From: Burkholderiales bacterium UBA1834
Lineage (GTDB): Bacteria; Pseudomonadota; Gammaproteobacteria; Burkholderiales; Burkholderiaceae_C
Direction: 5' to 3'
Assembly (NCBI GenBank): GCA_002339015.1
Contig: DDJC01000049.1
Span: 69,930 to 133,929 of the forward strand
DNA length: 64,000 nucleotides
The notes beneath the pieces are model-generated. The model was not told the DNA's origin. It did not search any database and saw only the letters and a program-made list of their open reading frames with translations. A program made the position numbers and the translations under genes. Position 1 is the first letter of the stretch. Each line of letters starts with the position of its first letter. Below are positions 27,247-34,919 of this stretch, piece after piece.

Positions 27247-27316
27247 GGTGATGGTCCTTGGTTCAGCTGGAATTGAGCAGAAAAGAAGCGGTGCCCGGGT
27301 GGGACACCACCTCATT

Positions 27317-27345
27317 TCAAGAATGATTCTTATTTGAATTATGAA
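27317..27345 (-). promoter_or_regulatory. Candidate Fur box upstream of the DUF4198-mdtABC operon
   Basis: The AT-rich island contains the exact inverted repeat AAGAATGATTCTT (27319-27331) and, read on the minus strand, AAATAAGAATCATTCTTG, which fits the Fur 19-mer at about 12 of 19 positions. It lies about 70 nt before the DUF4198 start in the 130-nt gap after the receptor gene. Confidence 0.5.
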
Positions 27346-27376
27346 TCAACAATGAACCGCTCTTGTCCGGAAAAGA

Positions 27377-29899
27377 TCAGAACTGGTACTTGACCGTGAG
27401 GTTCACGTTGCGGGGTGCGCCGTAGTACGTGGACGATGTCGAGGTGTAGTACGTCTTGTTGAACGCATTGCCCAGGTTCACGCTGGCAGAGAGCTTGTCG
27501 CTGAAGGGGTAGCGCGCCATGAGGTCCACCACGGCGTAGGCTGGCTGGGTGAAACGCTGGTTCCTGTTGGCACCCAGACCATCGGTGTAGGCATCGCCCA
27601 TGTAGACCACGCCGCCTCCGATGGTGAGGCCACGACCCACCTGGGCCAGTCTGTAGCTGGTGAACAGCTTGAACTGCTGCTGGGGCACGTTCGTGACCAG
27701 TGCGTCGCCCAGACGGTCACGCGACTTCGAGAAGGTGTAGCCCGCCGACACCTGCCAGCCACGGGCCACCTCCCCAGACACCTCGGCCTCGTAGCCACGG
27801 GACACGGTGCCGGGCACGGCCATGTAGGGCTGGTTGCCGTCTTCCAAGGGGGGCGCCGTGCGATCTTCCACCGCGAAGTTATCCTGGCGGATCTCGAACA
27901 CGGCCAGGCTCACGTTCAGCCTGTCCCTGAAGAAGGAAGCCTTGGTGCCCACCTCATAGGCCTTGCCCTTGAGTGGATCGAGGTACTCGGTGTCAGAAGC
28001 CTTCTGATCCTGAGGCTTGAAGATGCCCGTGTAGCTCCCATACACCGACCACTGCGGCATCAGATCGACCACCAGGCCGGCATAAGGCACCAGCTTGTTC
28101 TTTTCGCGCTGGCTGATCGGCTTGTCTGATGTGCCGTTGTAGTTCCTGGTGTGTGAATCACGCTCCCAGTCGGTCACCCGTGCCCCGAGGATGACAGCCA
28201 CCCCATCCACCGGCTCGAGCCTCGCGGTGGTGTACCAACCGGCCTGGCGCTCGCTGAAGTGCGTCATGCTCTGCGCCACGAAAGGGGCAATCGCCGGGGT
28301 GCTGCCATCCCAGTCGAACACATTGGGCACGGCATTGGCCAGGATGCGCCAGGAGCCATAGCCCGGGGCGTCATAGGTGGTGCGCGACACGTTGTAGCCC
28401 GCCACCAGTTCATGCTTGCGGCCAAACAGCTCGAAGGGGCCCGTGGCGTAGAGGTCCAGTGCACGCTGGGTCGGCGCCGAATTCCACTTGTTGCCATACA
28501 CACCCAGGCCGGCGCCGGTGGTGCTGTCCGGGGTTTGGTAGATGGCGTAGCCGATCACGTCGTCGTACGCGCGGCGGGACTGATTGAAGTTCGCGCGCAC
28601 GGCCCAGCCCGAGTCGAACTGATGATCCAGCGATACGAAGAACTGCTTCTGCGTCTGATGGGAGTAGGCCCAGTTGGTGGCGCTGTTCGATGAGCGCGAG
28701 AAGCGGGTCGGCGTGTCATCACTGAAGAAGAGAGGCAAGCCGCTGCGCGTTCCTTCATTGGCATCGTGCTTCTGATACTCCAGGCCACCTGACAGCTTGG
28801 TGCTGCGGCTCAGATCGGCCTCGACGATGCCGTAAAAAAGCTTCTTCTCTTCCTTCAGGCGGTCGAGCCAGGATTCGTTTTCCTGAATGGCCACGGCCGC
28901 CCGGCCACGCACGCTGCCGCTGGCATTGAACGGACTGGAGATGTCGACTTCGGCGCGGCGCTTGTCCCAGGACCCCGCCGTGCCCGTCACCGAAGCCTGG
29001 AAATCAGCGAACGGGCGCTTGCGCACCAGATTGATGGTGGCCGCCGGCGAGCCGACGCCATTGGTCAGGCCATTGGCACCGCGGATCACCTCCACGCGGT
29101 CGTAGGCGATCATGTCGGCCGTCTGCGTCAGCCAGTTGCTGAGTTGGGGCACACCATCGATCTGGTAGTTGTCGACCTCGAATCCGCGCGAATACACGGC
29201 ATTGTTGTCCGTGCCCTGGCTGCCCACCTGCACGAACGTCAGGCCCGTGGTCTGGCGGAAGACGTCGTCCATCTGTGTGATGCCCTGGTCCTCCATGCGC
29301 TGCTTGGTGATCACGGTGATCGACTGCGGCGTCTCACGCAGGGTCAAGCCCAGCTTGGTCGCGGATGTGGTCGGGGCCATGCTGGTGTAGGACCCCGTGC
29401 CTTCGGACTCCGCGCTGCGGCGGCTGCGCACGGTCACGGCGGGCAGTGCACCTGCACTTTCAGCGGCAGCCCCCTGCGATGAGGGCGCCTTGCGCAACAC
29501 ATAGCTCCCCTGCCCTCGCGGCTGGGCCTCCAGCCCCGTGCCCTGCAGCAGCAGCGAGAAGCCGCCCCACACCGTGTGCTCGCCCTGCAGGCCAGGCGAT
29601 GGCAGGCCCTGCACCTGCGCTGGCTCGAACGACAGCATCACGCCGGACGCTGCGGCAAAGGCCGTCAGTGCCTTGTCCAGCGGGCCCGCGGGAATGCTGT
29701 AGCTGCGGCTCTCACCCACCGACTGGGCTGCGGCCTGGCCCGGCATCACGGCCACCGTGATGGGCGCCAGCAGCGCGGCCCCCAGCATGGTGTGCCACAC
29801 GGCGTGCGACACACTGCGCATCGGCGAAGTGCAGGCAGAAGGCATCAAGGCGGCTCGTGCGCGGGCACGGCGCAGACGCTGGGGGCGCTGCGAGGTCAT
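27377..29899 (-). CDS. TonB-dependent siderophore receptor with STN signalling domain (FecA/FhuE/FpvA type)
   Basis: An 840-residue outer-membrane receptor. The N-terminal signal region is followed by an STN domain (about residues 60-135, IPAGPLDKALTAFAAASGVMLSF), which contacts FecR-type anti-sigma proteins. The plug has TPQSITVITKQRMEDQG-like motifs, SRGFEVDNYQIDGVP, YDRVEVIRGANGLTNGVG and PAATINLVRKRP; the barrel ends in RNVNLTVKYQF with terminal Phe. The plug resembles hydroxamate/pyoverdine-type receptors. The ATG at 29899 follows AAAGGA by 7 nt. It lies directly downstream of fecI and fecR, so binding of its siderophore probably activates its own expression. Confidence 0.93.
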   Translation of the reverse strand: MTSQRPQRLRRARARAALMPSACTSPMRSVSHAVWHTMLGAALLAPITVAVMPGQAAAQSVGESRSYSIPAGPLDKALTAFAAASGVMLSFEPAQVQGLPSPGLQGEHTVWGGFSLLLQGTGLEAQPRGQGSYVLRKAPSSQGAAAESAGALPAVTVRSRRSAESEGTGSYTSMAPTTSATKLGLTLRETPQSITVITKQRMEDQGITQMDDVFRQTTGLTFVQVGSQGTDNNAVYSRGFEVDNYQIDGVPQLSNWLTQTADMIAYDRVEVIRGANGLTNGVGSPAATINLVRKRPFADFQASVTGTAGSWDKRRAEVDISSPFNASGSVRGRAAVAIQENESWLDRLKEEKKLFYGIVEADLSRSTKLSGGLEYQKHDANEGTRSGLPLFFSDDTPTRFSRSSNSATNWAYSHQTQKQFFVSLDHQFDSGWAVRANFNQSRRAYDDVIGYAIYQTPDSTTGAGLGVYGNKWNSAPTQRALDLYATGPFELFGRKHELVAGYNVSRTTYDAPGYGSWRILANAVPNVFDWDGSTPAIAPFVAQSMTHFSERQAGWYTTARLEPVDGVAVILGARVTDWERDSHTRNYNGTSDKPISQREKNKLVPYAGLVVDLMPQWSVYGSYTGIFKPQDQKASDTEYLDPLKGKAYEVGTKASFFRDRLNVSLAVFEIRQDNFAVEDRTAPPLEDGNQPYMAVPGTVSRGYEAEVSGEVARGWQVSAGYTFSKSRDRLGDALVTNVPQQQFKLFTSYRLAQVGRGLTIGGGVVYMGDAYTDGLGANRNQRFTQPAYAVVDLMARYPFSDKLSASVNLGNAFNKTYYTSTSSTYYGAPRNVNLTVKYQF

Positions 29900-29964
29900 G
29901 GAGTTGTCCTTTCGAGGCGATGAGTCAATGGCTGGCATCACAGGGCGGCATGACGCCCTTTCCT

Positions 29965-29977
29965 GATGAGCCGAACG
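29965..29977 (-). promoter_or_regulatory. Possible ECF (iron-starvation sigma) promoter element
   Basis: On the minus strand, CGTTCGGCTCATC lies in the fecR-receptor gap, downstream of a T-rich stretch (TTGCTCTTTTCAAGG). It resembles the CGT-containing -10 region of FpvI/FiuI-type iron-starvation sigma promoters, as recalled. The match is by eye and weak. Confidence 0.3.
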
Positions 29978-30020
29978 AGCCTTGAAAAGAGCAACCCCCT
30001 CGTGCAAAAAATTAGTGGAA

Positions 30021-31028
30021 TCAGGCAGCGGTCACGCGCGTCCACCAGCGGCCCAGCCGCTGCACACGCACAGGCAGGCTGCCGGTGAGGTTGTCCAGCA
30101 CGGCCTCGGGCCGCGCCAGGTGGAACACGCCTGACACCTTCAGCGCCGCCACGCTGGCATCGCAATGGAGCAGGCCGGGGCGGTAGCGCGCCAGTTCCTC
30201 AAGGAACTCGTCCAGCCGCCAATCCAGCGCCACCAGCATGCCGCGCGACCAGGCGTCTTCGTAGGCCGGCGCGGGCTGAACGGCGCCCGCACCAGCTGCC
30301 TGCATCAGCAACTGCTCGCCCGCCGCGACATGCACCGCCTGCTGGGGCGCATCGGCAGGTTCGGCGCGCACCGCGTGCTCCAGCACCGTCAGGCGAGTGG
30401 CCTCCCCCAACTGGCGCACGATGAAGCGGGTGCCCAGGGCCGTGAGCCGCCCTTGGCGCGTCTGCACCACGAACGGCCGATGCACGGCCGCGCCGTCCGG
30501 CCGGGTGCTGACCAGAATCTCGCCGCGGTGCAGGCGCAGCAGGCGGGTCTGCGCATCGAAGGCCACATCCACGGCGCTGTCGGTATTGAGTTCCAGCATG
30601 GAGCCGTCGGCCAGTTGGTGGCTGAGCCGCCCGCCCGTACCGGTGCGGCAGGTAGCCCCCCAGGCCAGCCAGGGGGATTGCTCCAGCAGCCTCCAGCCCA
30701 TGGCGCCCGCCGTCCCGACCCCGAGCACCAGCCCGAAGGTCTTGAGCGCGCCACGGCGGCTGACCATGCCGGTGCGCGCCTGGAGCGTCGGCAGCGCGAT
30801 GTCGGCGGGCACACGGCCCATGCGGGCCTGCAGATGGCGCACACGCTCCCAGGCCCGGCGGTGGTCCGGTGCCTCGTCGAGCCAGCGCTGCCAGGACTGC
30901 GCCTCGCGGGCACTGGGCTGTGCAGGCTCATCGCCATGCAGGCGCACGTACCAGCGCGCCGCCTCCTCCAGCACGCGCCGCTCCAGCGGCCCGCCGCCAT
31001 CGGCTGTGGTTGTGTTGATCGGCGCCAT
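30021..31028 (-). CDS. fecR: FecR-type anti-sigma factor/signal transducer
   Basis: A 335-residue inner-membrane regulator. The cytosolic N-terminus (LEEAARWYVRLHGDEP, WQRWLDEAPDHRRAWERV) is the anti-sigma domain. A membrane segment follows (ALKTFGLVLGVGTAGAMGW, about residues 94-112), then the periplasmic FecR domain (LADGSMLELNTDSAVDVAF, RGEILVSTRPDG, TALGTRFIVRQ) and a C-terminal STN-like region (RYRPGLLHCDASVAALKVSGVFHL). It senses the loaded receptor through its periplasmic part and controls the FecI sigma factor. It lies between fecI and the receptor gene, with 14 nt to fecI. Confidence 0.93.
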   Translation of the reverse strand: MAPINTTTADGGGPLERRVLEEAARWYVRLHGDEPAQPSAREAQSWQRWLDEAPDHRRAWERVRHLQARMGRVPADIALPTLQARTGMVSRRGALKTFGLVLGVGTAGAMGWRLLEQSPWLAWGATCRTGTGGRLSHQLADGSMLELNTDSAVDVAFDAQTRLLRLHRGEILVSTRPDGAAVHRPFVVQTRQGRLTALGTRFIVRQLGEATRLTVLEHAVRAEPADAPQQAVHVAAGEQLLMQAAGAGAVQPAPAYEDAWSRGMLVALDWRLDEFLEELARYRPGLLHCDASVAALKVSGVFHLARPEAVLDNLTGSLPVRVQRLGRWWTRVTAA

Positions 31029-31042
31029 GGTTCAGTCTTGTC

Positions 31043-31543
31043 TCAATCTTCCACCAGGGCCAGGCAGTGCGTCATCGCACGCACCATGTGCTTCTTGACC
31101 GTGGTGACAGACACCCCCAGGCCTGCGCCGATCTCGGCGTAGCCCAGGCCTTCCAGTTGGGCCATCAGGAAGATCCGACGCGTGCGCTCGCCCAGGCCAT
31201 CGAGCATGCGGTCGATCTCGGTCAGCGTCTCCAGCATGACGGCGCGCTCTTCCAGCGAGAGCGTCAGGCCGTCGACCCGGCAGGCCAGCGCCTCCAGGAA
31301 GGCACGCTCAAGCGCCTGCCTGCGGTACCAGTCGACCACCAGCCCACGGGCGACGGTGACCAGGTACTCACGCGGCTGCCGGATCTCATGGGCATTGGCC
31401 GCCTTGATCACGCGCAGGAAAGTGTCCTGCGCCAGGTCGGCCGCATCGAAGCCATTGCCCACCTTGGCACGCAGCCAGCCCTTGAGCCAGCCATGGTGAT
31501 CGACGTAGAGCGAATGGACAGATGACATCGGCGAAGCGGGCAT
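31043..31543 (-). CDS. fecI: FecI-type ECF sigma factor
   Basis: A 166-residue extracytoplasmic-function sigma factor. Region 2 is LYVDHHGWLKGWLRAKVGNGFDAADLAQDTFLRVI, with the FecI-typical PREYLVTVARGLVVDWYRR. Region 4 contains the HTH LEGLGYAEIGAGLGVSVTTVKKHMVRA. Length and motifs fit the iron-starvation group. The start could also be the Met at residue 6. A clear Fur box about 80 nt upstream indicates repression by iron, so the sigma factor is made only under starvation and then switches on the receptor. Confidence 0.94.
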   Translation of the reverse strand: MPASPMSSVHSLYVDHHGWLKGWLRAKVGNGFDAADLAQDTFLRVIKAANAHEIRQPREYLVTVARGLVVDWYRRQALERAFLEALACRVDGLTLSLEERAVMLETLTEIDRMLDGLGERTRRIFLMAQLEGLGYAEIGAGLGVSVTTVKKHMVRAMTHCLALVED

Positions 31544-31622
31544 GGCGAACGGGTCAGGCTGGCGTGGAACGCCGCAAGACCCCTGGTTGGATCACATCTG
31601 GACATGTCCGCCGCGCCAACCC

Positions 31623-31641
31623 AGTAATAAGAATCATTATC
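31623..31641 (-). promoter_or_regulatory. Fur box of fecI
   Basis: The sequence AGTAATAAGAATCATTATC matches the Fur consensus GATAATGATAATCATTATC at 15 of 19 positions, the best site in the window. It lies about 80 nt upstream of the fecI start and about 150 nt upstream of the divergent mscS gene. Confidence 0.8.
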
Positions 31642-31793
31642 GATGATAGCCGATGTGATGGCCTATCGCCCCGTCGTCAGCGGAACACCGCTTGCCAAGG
31701 CGGCCTGGGACGAAAACCACATCGCCAGCGGGATTGACGTCGCGCAATTACATTTGCATAAATACAAATCAAGTCACCTCAAGCACCTCATCC

Positions 31794-32906
31794 ATGGACG
31801 CCTCTTCCCTGCTTTCCCTCACTTTCATGGGCGCCGATGCCCGGCAATGGGCGACAGCCGTGCTCGTGGCCATTGTTGTGTTCGCAGTCTTCAGCCTGGT
31901 GCTGCGGTTGACAATGGGCCGGCTCAAGGCCATGACCGGCAAGACGAAGACCACGCTGGATGACGACATCGCGGAGGTGCTGGCCTCGACGAACCGGGGC
32001 CTGCTGTTCCTGATGTCCCTGCTCATCGGCCTGGGGCTGGTCAACCTGACCGATGCCTGGCAGCGCCGGATGGACCAGGCATGGTTCATCGTGCTGGCCT
32101 TGCAGATCGGGCTGTGGGGAGGCAAGGCCATCAGCCTGCTGCTTGCCCGCTACGTGCACCGGCACGCTGCAGGCAACGCGTTGCACACCAGCGCCACCGC
32201 CACCCTGATGTCCTGGGGGCTGCGTACCATCCTGTGGGCCACGCTGATCCTGGCCATCCTGTCCAACCTGGGCGTCAACGTGACGGCCTTCGTGGCCAGC
32301 CTGGGCGTGGGCGGCATCGCGGTGGCGCTGGCGGTGCAGAACATCCTGGGCGATCTGTTCGCATCCCTGTCGATCGCCATCGACAAGCCCTTCGAGGTGG
32401 GCGACTTCATCGTGGTCAACAATGTCGCGGGCACCATCGAATTGGTCGGCCTCAAGAGCACGCGCATCCGCAGCCTGGGCGGCGAGCAGATCGTGATGTC
32501 CAACACCGACCTGCTCAAGCAGACCATCAGCAACTACAAACGCCTTCAGCAGCGCCGCATCGTCTACACCTTCGGCATCACTTACGACACCACGCCGGAA
32601 CAGGCGCAGGAGGTGCCCAACATTGTCAAGCGTGCCGTGGAATCGAGCCAGCGCCTGCGATTCGACCGGGCCCATCTGCTCAACTTCGGCGAGAGTTCAC
32701 TCGACTACGAGGTGGTGTTCTTCGTGCTGGATCCGGACTACAACGTCTACATGGACGAGCGCCAGGCACTGAACCTCAAGCTGATGCAGGAGTTCGCGGC
32801 CATCGGTGTGGAGTTTGCCTTCCCGACACGCACGCTGCATGTGAACGGCAGGCTGCAAGCCGACACGGCGCCGCCTTCGGATCAGGCCCAGCCCAGGCCG
32901 GCGTGA
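31794..32906 (+). CDS. Small-conductance mechanosensitive channel (MscS family)
   Basis: A 370-residue membrane channel that opens under hypo-osmotic stress. Four hydrophobic segments precede the pore helix VTAFVASLGVGGIAVALAVQNILGDLFASLSIAIDKPFEVGDFI, the diagnostic TM3/beta-domain junction. The cytosolic vestibule shows LKSTRIRSLGGEQIVMSN. A longer in-frame start at 31692 would add 34 polar residues without obvious conservation; ATG at 31794 is chosen, although its ribosome site is weak. It is divergent from fecI and convergent with yicC. Confidence 0.92.
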   Translation: MDASSLLSLTFMGADARQWATAVLVAIVVFAVFSLVLRLTMGRLKAMTGKTKTTLDDDIAEVLASTNRGLLFLMSLLIGLGLVNLTDAWQRRMDQAWFIVLALQIGLWGGKAISLLLARYVHRHAAGNALHTSATATLMSWGLRTILWATLILAILSNLGVNVTAFVASLGVGGIAVALAVQNILGDLFASLSIAIDKPFEVGDFIVVNNVAGTIELVGLKSTRIRSLGGEQIVMSNTDLLKQTISNYKRLQQRRIVYTFGITYDTTPEQAQEVPNIVKRAVESSQRLRFDRAHLLNFGESSLDYEVVFFVLDPDYNVYMDERQALNLKLMQEFAAIGVEFAFPTRTLHVNGRLQADTAPPSDQAQPRPA

Positions 32907-32933
32907 GCGCCATCGCTGGGCCAGGGTGCGCCG

Positions 32934-32959
32934 GGCCCAGGAGCGCTGAACCCTGGGCC
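32934..32959. terminator. Possible bidirectional terminator hairpin between mscS and yicC
   Basis: GGCCCAGG (32934-32941) pairs with CCTGGGCC (32952-32959) across a 10-nt loop, in the 60-nt convergent gap. There is no T-run, so termination strength is uncertain. Confidence 0.4.
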
Positions 32960-32966
32960 TGCGCGC

Positions 32967-33920
32967 TTACTCGATGTTCTGCACCTGCTCGCGCATCTGC
33001 TCGATCAGCACCTTCATGCCCACCGAGATCTGCGTCAGCTCCAGCGCGGCGGCCTTGGAGCCCAGGGTGTTGGCCTCGCGGTGCAGTTCCTGGATCAGGA
33101 AGTCGAGCCGTTTGCCCGCCTCGCCACCCTTCTTCAGCAGGCGTTCGATCTCGTCGAGGTGGGCCTTCAGGCGCTGCAATTCTTCATCGACATCGATGCG
33201 CAGCGCGTAGGCCGCGGCCTCGCCCAGCGCACGCTCCTGCGCCGCCTCGGGCGTGACAGCGCCGCCCACGGCCTGCAGGGCTTCCTGATAGCGCTGCAGG
33301 AAGCGCTCCTGCTGACGCTGCACGGCCTGCGGGATCAGCGGGCCGGCCTGGGCGGCCAGCTCGCGCAGCTGCGCCAGCTTGTCCAGCAGCACGGCCACCA
33401 GGCGTGCGCCCTCGACCTCACGGGCCTCCTTCATGGCCGCCACGCAGCGGCGCACGGCCTCCAGCGCGGCATCCTCCAGCTTGACGGCAGGCGCCGCGCT
33501 GCGGCACCAGTTCAACACCTCGTTCACCGTCAGGCTGCCGGCCTTGGGCAGCCAGTTCTGCACGGTGTTCTCCAGGTGGGCCAGAGTGTGCAACTGCTCG
33601 GGCTGCGGCTGCGGCCAGGCGTTGTCGACCACGCGCTGGGGCTGCAGGCGCAGCTCCATCTTGCCGCGCTTGAAGGCGGCGGTGATCAGGTCGCGGAAAG
33701 CCGGCTCCAGCGCCCGGAACTCGTCGGGCATCTTGAAGCTCAGGTCCAGGAAGCGGCTGTTGACGGAGCGCAGTTCGGCGCCCACGCTGCCCTCGGCAGC
33801 GGCATGGCGCGCGGCACCGTGTGCCGCACCGTGCGTGGCGGAATCCTCGGTGTTTTCACCGACGTGGTCTGCCACCGACGCCACGGCGCTGGCGTAGCCG
33901 GTCATACTGTAGACTGACAT
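32967..33920 (-). CDS. yicC: YicC-family endoribonuclease
   Basis: A 317-residue YicC protein; E. coli YicC is an endoribonuclease acting on RyhB sRNA. Signature parts: MSVYSMTGYASA, ELRSVNSRFLDLSFKMPDEFRALEPAFRDLI, FKRGKMELRLQ, and the C-terminal KGGEAGKRLDFLIQELHREANTLGSKA. Between TGYASA and GAELRSVN it has a roughly 35-residue Ala/His-rich stretch (HGAAHGAARHAAAEG), longer than in most relatives. The ATG at 33920 with AAAGGTG upstream is chosen over a GTG at 33932. It is divergent from the kinase gene, 30 nt away. Confidence 0.94.
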   Translation of the reverse strand: MSVYSMTGYASAVASVADHVGENTEDSATHGAAHGAARHAAAEGSVGAELRSVNSRFLDLSFKMPDEFRALEPAFRDLITAAFKRGKMELRLQPQRVVDNAWPQPQPEQLHTLAHLENTVQNWLPKAGSLTVNEVLNWCRSAAPAVKLEDAALEAVRRCVAAMKEAREVEGARLVAVLLDKLAQLRELAAQAGPLIPQAVQRQQERFLQRYQEALQAVGGAVTPEAAQERALGEAAAYALRIDVDEELQRLKAHLDEIERLLKKGGEAGKRLDFLIQELHREANTLGSKAAALELTQISVGMKVLIEQMREQVQNIE

Positions 33921-33950
33921 GGCACCTTTCACAGCATATAAAACCTGATT

Positions 33951-34919
33951 ATGTCAAAGCCGAAACCCGCTCCGTTGCCTTCGGGCACCGTCGTGGGTGG
34001 CTACTCGGTCGTGCGCAAGCTGGCGGCCGGTGGTTTTGGTGTGGTGTACCTCGCCGAAGACCCCGACAAGCGCCTGGTGGCGCTCAAGGAATACCTGCCC
34101 GCCTCGCTGGCAGAACGCGCCCCCGGCGAGCTCATCCCCCGCGTCAAGCCCGACAAGCAGCCGCTGTACCGACTAGGCCTGAAAAGCTTCTTCGAAGAAG
34201 GCCGCTCGCTGGCGCAGATCTCGCACCCCAGCGTGGTCTCGGTGCTCAATTTCTTCCGCGAGAACGAAACCGTCTACATGGTGATGAACTACCTGCAGGG
34301 CGACACCCTGCAGGACTTCATCGTTACCGCGCGCGACCTCAAGCGCGACAAGGTCTTCCGCGAGTCCACCATCCGCAGCCTGTTCGACGAAATCCTGCGC
34401 GGCCTGCGCATCGTGCACCAGCACAAGATGCTGCACCTGGACATCAAGCCGGCCAACATCTTCATCACCAATGACAACAAGGCCGTGCTGCTGGATTTCG
34501 GCGCGGCCCGCGAAGTGCTGTCCAAAGAGGGCAATTTCATCCGCCCGATGTACACGCCGGGCTTCGCCGCCCCCGAGATGTACCGCCGCGATGGGTCGCT
34601 CGGCCCCTGGACCGACATTTATGCGATCGGAGCGTGCATTTATGCATGCATGCAGGGCTATCCACCCAATGATGCACCGCAGCGTTTGGAAAAGGACCGT
34701 TTAAGCTTGTCACTCTCGCGACTGCGCAATGTCTATTCTGACAATCTGTTGGAAGTGACGGAATGGTGCATGTCGCTGGACCCGCTGGCTCGGCCTCAGA
34801 GTGTTTTCGCCCTGCAAAAAGAACTCGCTCGCGAGACCGAACGCCGCTACACCAAACTGAGTTTCTCCGAACGCGTCAAATTGCAGCTTGAGAATCTGAA
34901 ATCGGGCACGAAGGCATGA
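33951..34919 (+). CDS. Soluble Hanks-type serine/threonine protein kinase
   Basis: A 322-residue kinase without membrane segment or sensory domain. The glycine loop is KLAAGGFGVVYLAED (about 23-37), the catalytic Lys is in VALKEYLP (Lys46), and the C-helix Glu is around residue 84. The catalytic loop reads HLDIKPANIF (Asp164), in which the usual Arg of HRD is Leu. The metal motif is LDFGAAR (Asp182), and the APE motif is FAAPEMY. It is therefore probably active but of the non-RD kind. Its stop overlaps the phosphatase start (ATGA), so the pair is coupled. Substrates are unknown. Confidence 0.93.
   Translation: MSKPKPAPLPSGTVVGGYSVVRKLAAGGFGVVYLAEDPDKRLVALKEYLPASLAERAPGELIPRVKPDKQPLYRLGLKSFFEEGRSLAQISHPSVVSVLNFFRENETVYMVMNYLQGDTLQDFIVTARDLKRDKVFRESTIRSLFDEILRGLRIVHQHKMLHLDIKPANIFITNDNKAVLLDFGAAREVLSKEGNFIRPMYTPGFAAPEMYRRDGSLGPWTDIYAIGACIYACMQGYPPNDAPQRLEKDRLSLSLSRLRNVYSDNLLEVTEWCMSLDPLARPQSVFALQKELARETERRYTKLSFSERVKLQLENLKSGTKA

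Noticed and set aside
29942..29956. Small inverted repeat AGGGCG/CGCCCT before the FecA-like receptor
   Set aside because: Only 6 bp with no T-run and inside the leader; not strong enough for a terminator or operator.
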